From: Bordetella genomosp. 9
GTDB taxonomy: Bacteria > Pseudomonadota > Gammaproteobacteria > Burkholderiales > Burkholderiaceae_B
Direction: 5' to 3'
Length of the DNA stretch: 64,000 bases
Assembly: GCF_002261425.1 (NCBI RefSeq)
Contig: NZ_NEVJ01000001.1
Coordinates: 248,001 to 312,000 of the forward strand
Position numbers and translations under genes: made by a program. Position 1 is the stretch's first letter; each line of letters starts with the position of its first letter. The notes under the pieces are model-generated. The model had not been told where the DNA came from, did no database searches, and saw only the letters and a list, made by a program, of their open reading frames with translations. This document shows, in pieces, positions 41,501 through 51,028 of the stretch.

Positions 41501-44500
41501 ACGCAACGATCATCTGTTGCCGTGCGATAACTTTCAGGAGACGCCCACACCTGTGCTGGCTCGACGCACTTCGCCAACGAACATGGGGCTCTACCTGCTG
41601 TCCATCGTGGCGGCACGCGATTTCGGTTGGATCGGGACGCAAAAGGCAATCGATCGGCTGCAGGGCACCCTGGCCACGATGCGCAAGCTTGAACGCCACC
41701 GGGGACACTTCCTGAACTGGTATGCCACGGATGACCTGCATGTTCTTGCGCCGGCCTACGTCTCTTCGGTCGACAGTGGCAATCTGGCGGGACACCTCAT
41801 CGCGCTGGGCAATGCCTGCCGTGAGTGGAGGGAAAGCCCGTTCGGGCAAACCATGCGCCAAGGTTTGCAGGATACGATCGCTTTGGCGCGGGAGACCATT
41901 GCCGAAATGGCCATGGCCGGTAACGATCCGCTGCGTCAATTGACGCAAGCGCTAGACGAAATGGATGTGATGCTGTCCGACCGGCAGGACACCCGATCGT
42001 TGCTGCCCGCGCTGTTGCGTCTTGCGACCAAGGCTGGTCGCTACGCGCGCACGCTGGAGCTGGGGGGAGCCGACGGCTCGCCAGCCGACCTGACGTTCTG
42101 GACCGATGCGCTTGCCGCGGCAATTCAGGAGCATCGCTCGGACGTCGATGCATCGCGTCATCGAGGTGAAACCGACGCCCTGTTGCTGGCGATCGCGAGG
42201 GAAGCGCGGGAGATGGCTGTGGCCATGGAGTTCGGTTTCCTGCTTGACCCGGAACGCAAGCTGCTTTCGATCGGGTATTCGGTGGCGGAAAACAGGCTGG
42301 ACGCGAGTTGTTATGACTTGCTCGCCTCGGAAGCTCGGTTGGCGAGCCTTTTCGCGATTGCGAAAGGAGATGTGCCCTCCAAGCACTGGTTGCGGCTGGG
42401 GCGGACTTTTACGCCGGTTGGCCATGGCTCTGCGCTTATTTCCTGGTCCGGCTCCATGTTCGAGTACCTCATGCCTTCGCTCGTCTTGCGAGCGCCCGTG
42501 GGAAGCGTGCTGGAGCAGACCAATCGCTTGATCGTGAAACGCCAGCAGCAATACGCGGCAGAGTTGGGTATCCCGTGGGGCGTGTCCGAATCCGCCTATA
42601 ACGCCCGCGACATCGAATTCACCTATCAGTATTTCAATTTCGGCGTGCCTGGGCTTGGCCTGAAGCGCGGGCTTTCAGAGAATGTGGTGATAGCACCCTA
42701 CGCCACGGGCCTGGCGACAATGATCGATCCGGAAGGCGCGCGTGTCAATTTTGCACGCCTTGCGCAACTAGGCGCCTCGGGTCGATTCGGCTTCCACGAG
42801 GCCTTGGACTTCACCCCTACGCGCTTGCGCGAGGACGAGGAGGTCGCCATTGTGCGCAGCTTCATGGCCCACCACCAGGGCATGACGATCGTCGCCATTG
42901 CCAACGCGGTGCACAATGGCCGCATGCGCGACCGATTTCACCAGGAACCGATGATTCAGGCCTGTGATTCGCTACTGCAGGAACGTGTGCCACGCGATTT
43001 GACGGTGTCGCACCCTCGCGCAGAAGAAGTGAGAACCTCTGCAATGCGCGCCGAGCGTTCGGGCAACAATGTCCGGCGATACTTTCAGCTTCCTCCCGGA
43101 CCGCCACATACGCACCTGCTGTCCAATGGGCGTTACACGGTAATGCTCACCACTGCTGGGGGCGGATATAGCCGTTGGCGCGATAATGCCATAACCCGCT
43201 GGCACGCCGATCCGACGCGCGACGCAATGGGGTCACGGATATTCTTGCGTGATTTGCGGCTCGGAACGACGTGGTCGACCGTCCCGCACCACGAGGACAA
43301 CAAGAGCACGCAGTGGCGCATCGAGTTCTCCGAGGATCGAGCGGATTTCACGCGGCGCGATGGGTCGCTGACGACGACGATGCAGATACTGGTATCGGGT
43401 GAAACCGACGGCGAAGTCCGCCGCGTTTCGCTGGTCAACAGCGGCCGCCGCGCACGCAGTATCGAGCTGACATCCTTCGCGGAGCTGGTCCTCGCGGCAC
43501 CCGTGGCTGATCGCGCCCATCCCGCATTCTCCAAGATGTTCGTGGTAACCGAGTTTCTGCCTGAATATGGCGCTTTGCTCGCTACGCGCAGGCGACGCTC
43601 TCCCGAGGAGCCCGAAATCTGGGCGGCCCATTTCGCCGTGATCGAAGGCGAGTCCCTGGCGCCGGTTCAGTACGAAACCGACCGCGCCCGCTTCCTGGAC
43701 CGCGGCGCGCACGACTGGCGGCCTGCCCCTCATACCAGCGTCGAGTCTCTTTCCAATACTGTCGGAACCGTACTGGATCCCGTCTTTTCCATCAGGCATA
43801 GCGTGCGGGTGCCTCCGGGCCAGTCTGCCCGCATCTCGTTCTGGACCCTTGCAGCGGATAGCCGTACTGCACTCCTCGACCTCGTGGACACCCACCATGA
43901 CCGAAGCGGCTTCGAACGCGCCGAAACCCTCGCCTGGACCCAAGCCCAGGTGCAATTGCGGCATCTGGAGATGCATTCGGACGAGGCGGCGCTTTTCCAG
44001 CGGCTGGCTGCTGCGCTGATCTTTCCGGATTCACGCTTCAGGCCGCCCTCCGCTTCGATCATGCGTGGGGCAGGGAGCCAGTCAGGACTATGGGCTCATG
44101 GCATATCAGGTGATTTGCCCATGGTGCTTCTGTGTATCGACGACGTAGAGGATATGGCGGTCGTCCGGCAGTTGCTGCGGGCGCATGAGTATTGGCGCAT
44201 GAAGCGACTCGCGGTCGACCTGGTGATCTTGAACGAGCGCGCTTCGTCGTATGTGCAAGACCTGCAGAATGCCATCGATACGGCGGTCCGCAGCAGCCAG
44301 GCGCGACCGCGATTCGGTGCGGAGCTCGCGAAAGGCGCGGTCTTCACGATGCGATCCGATCTCATGACGCCGGCCGGCCGGGAACTCTTCCAGTCAGTCG
44401 CCCACATCGTCCTTTGGGCGGCTCATGGGGTCGTTGCGGATCAGCTTGCACGCATCGTGGAATCGTCGCCCCGCGCGTCGGCGGCTCTTCCCGCCCAACA

Positions 44501-46943
44501 GTTCACCGAAGTGTCGCCTCCCGTCGCAACGGACTCAGAGCGCGAGTTTTTCAACGGGACTGGAGGCTTCGAGCAGGATGGCCGCGAGTACGTCGTTGAG
44601 CTGCAAGGCTGTGCCGTCACGCCCGCGCCGTGGATCAACGTCATAGCGAATCCCCGATTCGGATTCCAGGTTTCCGCGGAGGGCAGCGGCTATACCTGGG
44701 CGGAGAACAGCAAGGAAAACCAGCTGACGCCGTGGTCGAACGATCCGGTCCTGGATCCGTGCGGCGAGGCGCTATACCTGCGCGACGAAATGAGCGGCGA
44801 GTTGTGGACGCCTACCGCGCTACCTGTGCGCGGACAGGAAGCGTATGTGGCCCGCCACGGCTTCGGCTATAGCGCCTTCGAATATCGGCATGCGGAAATC
44901 GCCAGCACGCTGGTTCAATTCGTCGCACCCCAGGATCCTATCAAGATTTCGCGCCTCACGCTCGTCAATCATTCCACCCGCATGCGCCGTCTGTCGGTCA
45001 CAGCTTATGTGGAATGGGTGTTGGGGTCTGCGCGCAGCGCATCGGCTCCGTTCCTGGTCACAACACGGGACGAAGCCACGGGGGCGGTGTTCGCGTCCAA
45101 CCCATGGAGCCTGGACTTCGGGGGACGAACCGCTTTCGCGGACATGGCAGGGACTCAGGAGGCGCTGACCGCGGACCGACGCGAGTTCCTGGGGGACAAT
45201 GGCGACCTTGCCGCGCCGCGGGCCTTGCAGGATGGGGAAACGTTGTCCGGACGCTGCGGTGCGGCGTTGGACCCTTGTGCCGCCCTACAGCGCACCCTGG
45301 TGATCGAGCCGGGCGCGTCCGTGGAGGTCGCGTTCTTTCTCGGTCAATGCGACTCACCCGAGAACGCACGCGAGCTTGTGTTGCGTTATCGCCGACGAAA
45401 GCTCGAGGCCGTACTGGACGAGGTTAAGTCGGGTTGGGCCGATCGCCTAGGCGCAATCAAGGTGAAGACGCCTGATCGCGCCATGGATGTCCTGCTCAAT
45501 GGATGGCTGCTCTACCAGACTATTTCCTGCCGGCTGTGGGCACGTTCGGCGTTCTACCAGTCCAGTGGGGCATTCGGCTTCCGCGACCAGTTGCAGGACA
45601 GCATGGCACTGGCTTTTGCGATGCCGGAGTTGGGGCGGCTCCAACTGTTGCGAGCAGCTTCCCGACAATTCGTCGAAGGCGATGTGCAGCATTGGTGGCT
45701 GCCGGAATCCGGCAAGGGCGTGCGCACGCGCATCTCGGATGACCGGGTATGGCTGGCATACGCGGCGGCGCACTATGTCAGGCACAGTGGTGACGAAGCC
45801 GTCATGGATGAGCTTGTCGGCTTCATTCGCGGACCGGCGCTCGATCCGAGCGACCACGACGCGTTCTTCCAACCGACGCAATCGGACGAAAGCGCCGATT
45901 TATTCGAGCACTGCGCGCGCGGCCTCGACCAATGCATGGCGCTTACCGGCGTGCGGGGATTGCCTTTGATGGGCACGGGCGACTGGAACGACGGCATGAG
46001 CAGGGTTGGGCAAGCCGGCCGTGGTGAAAGCGTGTGGCTTGGTTGGCTATTTCGCCGTACGGTGGATTTATTCGAACCGATAGCTCGGGCGCGCGATCCC
46101 GTGCGTGCCCAGCGATGGCGCAAACATGCCGATCGGGTGGTGCAGTCCATCGAAGCTCACGCATGGGACGGCGAGTGGTACCGGCGCGCGACGTTTGACG
46201 ACGGGATTTGGCTGGGCTCTGCCGCGGGTGATGAATGCCGCATTGATTCCATCGCCCAGTCTTGGTCGGTTCTGTCGGGTGCCGCGGATCCGCAACGTGC
46301 TCGGACCGCCATGGCCAGCCTGGAACAGCATCTGGTGCGCCACGACGATGGGCTCGCACTGCTGTTCTCCCCGCCATTCGACCGAACTTCCCACGACCCG
46401 GGATATATCAAGGGCTATCCGCCAGGTTTGCGCGAGAATGGTGGCCAGTATACGCACGCAGCGCTGTGGGCGGTCCTCGCCTATGCAAAGCTAGGAGAAG
46501 GCGACAAGGCCGCCGGGCTGTTCTCGATGCTCAACCCCATCAATCACACGCGAGCTCCGGCAGACATGAGGCGCTACAGAGTGGAGCCTTACGTCGTCGC
46601 AGCGGACGTGTATTCGGTGGCGCCCCATACTGGACGAGGTGGCTGGACATGGTACACAGGGTCGGCGGGCTGGATGTATCGGGCAGCTGTCGAGGGCATT
46701 CTGGGGCTGACGCGGAGGGGGATGGCCTTGCAGATCGAGCCGTGCTTTCCTGCGGCGTGGGAGGGCTTCGAAGCGGTCGTGCAGGTGGCCGGAACGGTGA
46801 TTGAGTTGCGAGTGGAGAATTCGACCGGACTCGGGCACGGCGTTACATCCATGCTCGTGGACGGCGAGGTCCGACCTCTGAAACTGGGACCTGCAACGGT
46901 CCGCCTGGACGGCGGCCGGCATCGCGTTGTCGTCACCCTATGA
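38556..46943 (+). CDS. ndvB: Cyclic beta-glucan synthase (NdvB/Cgs type)
   Basis: This is a 2795-residue multidomain membrane protein of the usual length. An N-terminal helical part precedes membrane segments (about residues 369-425). A GT84 glycosyltransferase follows, with ITLDADTRLPRD near 589 and VRRTHRWTRGDWQLLPW near 739. More membrane helices lie at about 775-950. A glycoamylase-like part (NMGLYLLSIVAARDFGW; FTYQYFNFGVPGLGL) covers about 1000-1500. Two GH94-type beta-sandwich/phosphorylase modules end it, with the catalytic LPLMGTGDWNDGMSRVG near 2472. It makes and cyclises beta-1,2-glucans from UDP-glucose in the inner membrane for osmoadaptation. The TTG start is uncertain; no Shine-Dalgarno is obvious and the frame stays open upstream. 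Confidence 0.92.
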   Translation: MAEAQKVSSRPPRVLALRKRLDSNAAALLSAYRESAQELEKGRSVEPAADWLLDNYHVVEEQIRQIREDLPPGYYRQLPQLANGPFEGYPRVLGVAWAFVAHTDSNFDPEILRRFVSAYQEVQALTIGELWAIAITLRIVLVENLRRLAEEFGAGRAARQEADKIADAMLHPGDAGDSSAAPTIDTLKHMPAALPEIFAAQLSKRLRDLDPQETPVLSWLQGHLDAQGSTVEDVVRQAQQWQGAANVSVRNVISSMRLISDIDWAEWFESVSLTDRCLREACPFAEMDFATRDLYRKGIEQLARGSSMSELEVARNASAMAAAALAEPCDSDRERRGDPGFYLVGRGRTALEVRIAYRPPLRLRLDRWATRSGMLGYMGLIVVLSFALAGLVAWVMGITTMGAMPFLLLAFLPATELATALVNRLVTWKLGAAVLPGVDMTRNVPGECRTLVAVPILLTTQAALLEQVEQLEVLFLSGAGGDLVYALLTDGLDAESEIMAGDEAMLQAGASAIAHLNSKHGAAPAGSRFLLLNRRRLYNPPEGVWMGWERKRGKLHELNRLLRGATDTSYTPIEGLSQRLSPGVRYVITLDADTRLPRDVAEMLIGKMAHPLNRPRFDAERRRIIEGHAILQPRVTPSLPRHREGSIYQRLFSSPAGMDPYAAAVSDVYQDLFGEGSYAGKGIYDVDAFEEVLAGRVPDNTMLSHDLFEGIFARAALASDVEVIEEFPARYDVAVRRTHRWTRGDWQLLPWIFGRRKRSGALPSAGRGKMADNLRRSLLAPAGFLALPATWLLPLHAAWTGTLFVLLCQAIPALLSPFSFATARRRGVAFSHRTAIFAKDLSQAGQQVFATFTLLPDTSWRMADAIIRTLWRLAVSRRHLLEWTTAAQSASVARSGVAGMYRMMWPGVLLGIFACVAVLWIHPLAWPLVTPFLLLWAFAPLYAWWISCASALPSQLRITESTELSLRRTARRTWRFFETFVTRNDHLLPCDNFQETPTPVLARRTSPTNMGLYLLSIVAARDFGWIGTQKAIDRLQGTLATMRKLERHRGHFLNWYATDDLHVLAPAYVSSVDSGNLAGHLIALGNACREWRESPFGQTMRQGLQDTIALARETIAEMAMAGNDPLRQLTQALDEMDVMLSDRQDTRSLLPALLRLATKAGRYARTLELGGADGSPADLTFWTDALAAAIQEHRSDVDASRHRGETDALLLAIAREAREMAVAMEFGFLLDPERKLLSIGYSVAENRLDASCYDLLASEARLASLFAIAKGDVPSKHWLRLGRTFTPVGHGSALISWSGSMFEYLMPSLVLRAPVGSVLEQTNRLIVKRQQQYAAELGIPWGVSESAYNARDIEFTYQYFNFGVPGLGLKRGLSENVVIAPYATGLATMIDPEGARVNFARLAQLGASGRFGFHEALDFTPTRLREDEEVAIVRSFMAHHQGMTIVAIANAVHNGRMRDRFHQEPMIQACDSLLQERVPRDLTVSHPRAEEVRTSAMRAERSGNNVRRYFQLPPGPPHTHLLSNGRYTVMLTTAGGGYSRWRDNAITRWHADPTRDAMGSRIFLRDLRLGTTWSTVPHHEDNKSTQWRIEFSEDRADFTRRDGSLTTTMQILVSGETDGEVRRVSLVNSGRRARSIELTSFAELVLAAPVADRAHPAFSKMFVVTEFLPEYGALLATRRRRSPEEPEIWAAHFAVIEGESLAPVQYETDRARFLDRGAHDWRPAPHTSVESLSNTVGTVLDPVFSIRHSVRVPPGQSARISFWTLAADSRTALLDLVDTHHDRSGFERAETLAWTQAQVQLRHLEMHSDEAALFQRLAAALIFPDSRFRPPSASIMRGAGSQSGLWAHGISGDLPMVLLCIDDVEDMAVVRQLLRAHEYWRMKRLAVDLVILNERASSYVQDLQNAIDTAVRSSQARPRFGAELAKGAVFTMRSDLMTPAGRELFQSVAHIVLWAAHGVVADQLARIVESSPRASAALPAQQFTEVSPPVATDSEREFFNGTGGFEQDGREYVVELQGCAVTPAPWINVIANPRFGFQVSAEGSGYTWAENSKENQLTPWSNDPVLDPCGEALYLRDEMSGELWTPTALPVRGQEAYVARHGFGYSAFEYRHAEIASTLVQFVAPQDPIKISRLTLVNHSTRMRRLSVTAYVEWVLGSARSASAPFLVTTRDEATGAVFASNPWSLDFGGRTAFADMAGTQEALTADRREFLGDNGDLAAPRALQDGETLSGRCGAALDPCAALQRTLVIEPGASVEVAFFLGQCDSPENARELVLRYRRRKLEAVLDEVKSGWADRLGAIKVKTPDRAMDVLLNGWLLYQTISCRLWARSAFYQSSGAFGFRDQLQDSMALAFAMPELGRLQLLRAASRQFVEGDVQHWWLPESGKGVRTRISDDRVWLAYAAAHYVRHSGDEAVMDELVGFIRGPALDPSDHDAFFQPTQSDESADLFEHCARGLDQCMALTGVRGLPLMGTGDWNDGMSRVGQAGRGESVWLGWLFRRTVDLFEPIARARDPVRAQRWRKHADRVVQSIEAHAWDGEWYRRATFDDGIWLGSAAGDECRIDSIAQSWSVLSGAADPQRARTAMASLEQHLVRHDDGLALLFSPPFDRTSHDPGYIKGYPPGLRENGGQYTHAALWAVLAYAKLGEGDKAAGLFSMLNPINHTRAPADMRRYRVEPYVVAADVYSVAPHTGRGGWTWYTGSAGWMYRAAVEGILGLTRRGMALQIEPCFPAAWEGFEAVVQVAGTVIELRVENSTGLGHGVTSMLVDGEVRPLKLGPATVRLDGGRHRVVVTL

Positions 46944-48797
46944 CTGTTGAAGAAGGGCTGGCGATGCAGCGTTAGGTTCCAACCCCTCCTCAACCCGCGC
47001 GAGACGTCGGAGATACTCGCCGAGCGTTGCGATACCAATCGCCGGCGGAAAATGGCCTCTTTCGTCTCCAGCTTCCGTCGCCCCCAAACCGATGGACAAG
47101 GTCGCGAGGGGGGCGCGTTCATGCAGGCGATGAACGAGCACGCGCAAGTAGGCTCGTGGCGATTCGGCGTCCATCGAGATGATGCAAATCTCGCTGGTGG
47201 CACCGATCTCAATATTTCCCGCCAGCGTATCCGGGTGCCGCGCATAGGTCGCCGTGCCGGCCGCAATGCCTTCCCTGTGCAGCAGCTGCACCAGCACGGT
47301 CGATAATGCCTCGTCGAAAATCCCCCGTCCCGCGATGCACAGTACTTGAGCGCCGGTATCTGGCCGCGCATGTGCAGCGATGGCGGCGGCCGGTGGTATG
47401 GGTTGTGCGAGTTCGACGCAGCCGTCTAGGATATCGTCAAGGGTTTCCTTCATACGCGTCAGGCGCTCCGGTGGTATAACGCCGCGCAGCGCGTCGTTGC
47501 GTGCGAGACGCAGTCCCTCCACCAGGACGCCATCGTAATACTGCGCCAAGCTCATAGATTTCAACAGCTCTTCCGCCTGTTCTATCGCACTGTCCGGGTC
47601 GTCGGCCAGTAACCGTTGGTAGAAAGTGGTCGCCGGGGTGAGTGGAGGCTTGTCGCCGAACAGGATATCCAAGAACTGCAATTGTTCGACGTGCCTACCT
47701 AGGATGACCAGGCATAGCGTCAGCGGCGTCGACAGTATTAGGCCCACAGGGCCCCACATCCCACTCCAAAATATCGCGGCGATGATGACCGCCACGGGCG
47801 ACAGTCCGGTGCTGCGGCCATACAGCCAGGGCTCCATGACCTGTCCCGCCAACAGATCCACCGCGAGAAACAGGCCGAGCGTCCAGAACAGCATGGACCA
47901 GTCGGGACCAGTCGCGGCTAGCGCGAGCGCCAGTATCGCCGCCATCCAGACGCCGATATACGGTACGAATCTGAGGCAGCTAGTGATTACGCCCAGGAGG
48001 ATTGCGCCAGGAACACCGATGATCGATAAGCCGATGGCCACGACAAGGCCAGCCCCCAGGTTGATCCCGAACTGTGCGACGAAATACCGGCTCAGGCGAT
48101 GTGCGGCTTCATCGAGCGCCGTGGTCGTCCGATGCAGGTCTCGTGTGCCGCACAGCCGTATGAGCCGATCTCGCAGGTCCTCGCGCTGCAACAGGATAAA
48201 TACAGTCACGACCAGCGCAATGCCGAGTGTCTCTAAGGGACCCAGGATCGGCGCGACCAGGCGCTGGGCGAAGCTGAGTGTCGAGAGCTCGGCAGGGTCC
48301 GCCTGCGTCGCTTTCGGAGCCGCGTTCGCGGCCGGACGAGCATGGCTGGATGAAACATCGGCCGAGCCGTGGCCGCCTCCTATCCGTTTTATCGCGGAGG
48401 TCGCGCCGGAGATCAGTCGGTCGGCGCCGCCGATAACAACCGCCTGGAACCGATCGACCTTTGATTCCAAGGCTGCCTGGTATTTCGGTAGCTCCGAGGC
48501 TAGGGAGCCGACCTGCGCGCCTATGATTCCGGCAACAGTGACGCTAAGCCCCAGCCCAATCAGCGCCGACAGAAGTACGGACGCATGCCGTCCCAACCTG
48601 GCGCGGCTGAGCAGGCCGACTAATGGCGCTATTAGGAAACTCAGTAAGATCGCGAGCGTCACAGGAATCAAAAGTGCCCTTCCGAAACGCAATCCGGCGA
48701 TCACGATGACGGCTGTGACCAAGCCGGTCAACGTTCTTAAAAGAGAGGCTTCTGTGGCACCGAGTCTTGCAACCGGGGGCGGCGAGTCGGATGGCAT
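46938..48797 (-). CDS. AI-2E family transporter (PerM-like permease) with long C-terminal extension
   Basis: ATG 48797 has AGGA about 11 bases upstream; a TTG at 48827 is possible. The 619 residues contain the PerM fold of 7-8 helices: ALLIPVTLAILLSFLIAPLVGLL, VVTVFILLQREDLRDRLIRL, RFVPYIGVWMAAILALALA and the motif EPWLYGRSTGLSPVAVIIAAIFWS. A ~200-residue cytoplasmic extension follows, longer than in classical members. Substrate is unknown; related proteins act as Na+(Li+)/H+ antiporters or signal exporters. The 3' end overlaps the convergent glucan synthase by 6 bases. Confidence 0.88.
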   Translation of the reverse strand: MPSDSPPPVARLGATEASLLRTLTGLVTAVIVIAGLRFGRALLIPVTLAILLSFLIAPLVGLLSRARLGRHASVLLSALIGLGLSVTVAGIIGAQVGSLASELPKYQAALESKVDRFQAVVIGGADRLISGATSAIKRIGGGHGSADVSSSHARPAANAAPKATQADPAELSTLSFAQRLVAPILGPLETLGIALVVTVFILLQREDLRDRLIRLCGTRDLHRTTTALDEAAHRLSRYFVAQFGINLGAGLVVAIGLSIIGVPGAILLGVITSCLRFVPYIGVWMAAILALALAATGPDWSMLFWTLGLFLAVDLLAGQVMEPWLYGRSTGLSPVAVIIAAIFWSGMWGPVGLILSTPLTLCLVILGRHVEQLQFLDILFGDKPPLTPATTFYQRLLADDPDSAIEQAEELLKSMSLAQYYDGVLVEGLRLARNDALRGVIPPERLTRMKETLDDILDGCVELAQPIPPAAAIAAHARPDTGAQVLCIAGRGIFDEALSTVLVQLLHREGIAAGTATYARHPDTLAGNIEIGATSEICIISMDAESPRAYLRVLVHRLHERAPLATLSIGLGATEAGDERGHFPPAIGIATLGEYLRRLARVEEGLEPNAASPALLQQS

Positions 48798-48889
48798 CAA
48801 TTTCGCATTCCTGTGTGGTATTGCCAATGGTTGAGCGCGCCACGAGCGGACGGTTCACGGTTGGTAAATCGACGTCTGTTCCAGATCTT

Positions 48890-49200
48890 GGACGCCGAAG
48901 CCTAAGGTGGAGATATCGTGTGGCTCGTCTGTATCCGCTGCAGGTGAAGACGGGTGCGTTGAAATGAATTCAGCCGCTAAACCGAGGGCGCTCCCGGCAT
49001 TGACCTAGCCGGCCTTTGTTATCTTGCGTCTATGTCGGATGCCCCGATGCATGCCGTCGGCGAACGTACCTGCATCGGCCAGCAATGATTCACGAAGATG
49101 ATGGGAGCTCCCGTACGCCGGCAATCCCGGATTTAATGCTAGAAGCATTCAGGAACTGGCAGTGTGCGTCAAGAAGAAGTGCCGCTGGCTGGTAGCGAAG
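48890..49200 (+). pseudogene. Decayed parA 3' end and korB 5' end
   Basis: The frame ending LYPLQVKTGALK at 48967 corresponds to the ParA tail VHVLDKMGVAK. It keeps the same ATGA junction with a following ATG at 48964. From there the DNA tracks the korB start: codons for NSAAKP, GIDLAGL-like, DAPMHAVGE, HEDDGSSRT and NPGFN are spread over shifted frames with internal stops. About 220 bases are alignable to 36077-36300. The homologous KorB site is retained at 48969. Confidence 0.8.
48969..48981. promoter_or_regulatory. KorB-type site 6 in the decayed korB copy
   Basis: TTCAGCCGCTAAA differs from TTTAGCSGCTAAA at one base. It may still bind KorB even though the gene around it is dead. Confidence 0.6.
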
Positions 49201-49540
49201 GAAGGGGGGCCCCAATGGCGTTTGTCCGCCGGATTGGAGATCATCGCCGTGAACGGCACTTCCTTGCCCGCTGAGCGGATGGGGACCTGTCTACCATGCC
49301 ATAACGTACGTATGTTGGTATGGGTTGTGTGCTATCGACGCCGAACAAGGAGTGGCGCTTTGGACGCACGCCCGAAGAGCGTAAGCGCTTGCATGAGGGC
49401 ATGTCCTTGCTGAATTTAGGTTGCCTGGCAGTTTGGCGCTCCGTCGCTTGAGTTGGCGAATCATCGGCAACGTGGCTCGAAGGTGCATGCGCAGCTTGAA
49501 AGGTTTTGGATTCTATGGCTAAGCCTGGCACGGTACGACC
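49201..49540. other. 340-base stretch without recognisable gene
   Basis: Short frames exist on both strands but none has a Shine-Dalgarno or a recognisable family. It follows the korB remnant and precedes the broken receiver domain, so it is best read as decayed DNA. Confidence 0.45.
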
Positions 49541-49890
49541 TCTGAGGTGCTCCTGGTCGACGATGACGACCTGTGCGAAGCATTACAGCTGAGATGGTCG
49601 GGATGCTGGGTCATTCCGTTCCTACCGCTGCCTCCGCGGATGAGGCGCTGGCATTGCTGGACGGCGATGGACTGATGTGATGCTGGTGAGATTGGCCTTG
49701 ACGGGAAGTCAGGTGTCGAACTAGCCCGAGCCGTTCGGCGTAACAGGCTCGAGATCGGCATCGTCTACGCCTCAAGGCAAGATACGCCTCCTGGTGCGCC
49801 GCCTGGTGGCACGCTCCGCAAGCCTTATCGCTCAATGGAGATCGCCGCAGTGCTTAAGCCTTTCCTCGATAAGATCTCATCGACCCATCG
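49541..49890 (+). pseudogene. Response-regulator receiver domain, frameshifted
   Basis: Pieces of a CheY-like domain appear in successive frames. They are EVLLVDDDDLCEAL (acidic pocket), then AEMVGMLGHSVPTAASADEALALLDGDG, then [33 protein letters not shown] and [18 protein letters not shown] (conserved Lys-Pro). At least two frameshifts separate them and the phospho-acceptor strand is damaged. It precedes the cold-shock gene. Confidence 0.75.
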
Positions 49891-50054
49891 AGATAACGCT
49901 TGACGCAAGGCTGTGGTGGCCCCATAGTGATGATAGATTTTCAAGCGTTGTGATCGTTCGGTTGTGTCGAGTAAGTAGTTCGCCATCATTGTCCATTTAC
50001 TCCTTGATCGTCTCTATTTCGGACGTGCGTCCGTATCTCATCAAGGATTTCTAT

Positions 50055-50258
50055 ATGGAAACCGGTATCGTTAAGTGGTTCAACGCTGAGAAGGGTTTTG
50101 GCTTCATCATGCCTGAGAGCGGCGGCAAGGATCTGTTCGCTCACTTCTCCGAGATTCAGGGCGGCGGATACAAATCGCTCGAAGAAAATCAGCGTGTAAG
50201 CTTCATCGCTGGGCAGGGCGCCAAAGGCCCGCAAGCCACGAAGATTACGCCCCTGTAA
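50055..50258 (+). CDS. Cold-shock protein, CspA family
   Basis: The 67 residues contain both RNA-binding motifs: [15 protein letters not shown] (RNP1 region KGFGFI) and [10 protein letters not shown] (RNP2-like). It is a single OB-fold chaperone for RNA. A leader of more than 100 bases without a frame precedes it, as is usual for temperature-regulated csp mRNAs. A strong terminator follows. It is intact although both neighbours are broken genes. Confidence 0.95.
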   Translation: METGIVKWFNAEKGFGFIMPESGGKDLFAHFSEIQGGGYKSLEENQRVSFIAGQGAKGPQATKITPL

Positions 50259-50297
50259 GTGCCGATGACCGACTAGTTCGGGTATAAGGTGCGGAAA

Positions 50298-50321
50298 AGG
50301 CCCTCCTTGGAGGGCTTTTTT
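50298..50321 (+). terminator. Rho-independent terminator of the cold-shock gene
   Basis: GCCCTCC (50300-50306) and GGAGGGC (50309-50315) form a perfect 7-bp stem with a TT loop, followed by six T and a second T-run. It lies about 40 bases after the csp stop. Confidence 0.9.
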
Positions 50322-50411
50322 GCTTTTTTGCTTACTGCTGGGGTTCGCCGCTGTGCGCTGGGAGCTTCTCCGTACGCTCCGTAGAGGCGTGTTTGGCCAA
50401 CCGCTTCGCGT

Positions 50412-50840
50412 CTAGGTTCTCTTAGCGGTCTCGGACCGTAGCCCTCCTCGTGGATAGGGTCTAAGTCGAAAAGAGTGCCAATGCTGGCCTTTGGCGCATA
50501 TGAGCTCTGCCATTCCGGCCCTCTGATGCCCGCGGGTGGGCTTAGGACACCAGTGCAGACACCTTCTTGATACATACCGGCTGACGTACATAACGGGCAT
50601 GTTCGCATCCCGTTTCCAGGCCGCCTCGAACACAGCTAGACGAGCGACGCACGGCATATCGACGTCAGCCACCACGGGGTCGAAAGCGTCGCTAGACTCG
50701 GGCGCTGCAATCGCCGCAACGCCACGGTCAACGCCACAAGGCTCGAAGCCTAGTTCCGTAAGCAGTTCGACCATCATGAACAATACGAGGCAGTCATTGT
50801 CTACGACTAGGACGCGTGAAGGTATGCACCGTACCACCAT
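50412..50840 (-). pseudogene. Truncated/degenerate response-regulator receiver domain
   Basis: The first ~75 residues read as a receiver: SRVLVVDNDCLVLFMMVELLTELGFEPCGVDRG, then DPVVADVDMP with the phospho-acceptor Asp, then MPVMYVSRYV in place of the usual VSGYA. After that the frame continues into sequence with no family resemblance, consistent with a frameshift removing the last helix and Lys. The acidic pair is DN rather than DD. It is divergent from a soluble histidine kinase, so it may be the ruin of that kinase's partner. Confidence 0.68.
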
Positions 50841-51028
50841 CGTGTTGGTTCAACGACTGTAGCAGCCGACGTCCGCCTTGGTCCGTCCCAGATATGTAAT
50901 TATCGGGGTGGTGCTTTGCGCAAAGGCGGATGAGCATAGCGGAAGCGTTCCCATAGAGAATCACACGCTTTTACTTTAAACTTTTGGCGTGATGGGAACG
51001 AAACCGCGACTGGCGCCCGAGACCGAAT

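Noticed and set aside
33655..48981. The repeated TTTAGC-N-GCTAAA sites considered as a CRISPR-like or interspersed repeat family
   Set aside because: They are isolated 13-mers at promoters and gene starts, with no regular spacing, and match a known operator.
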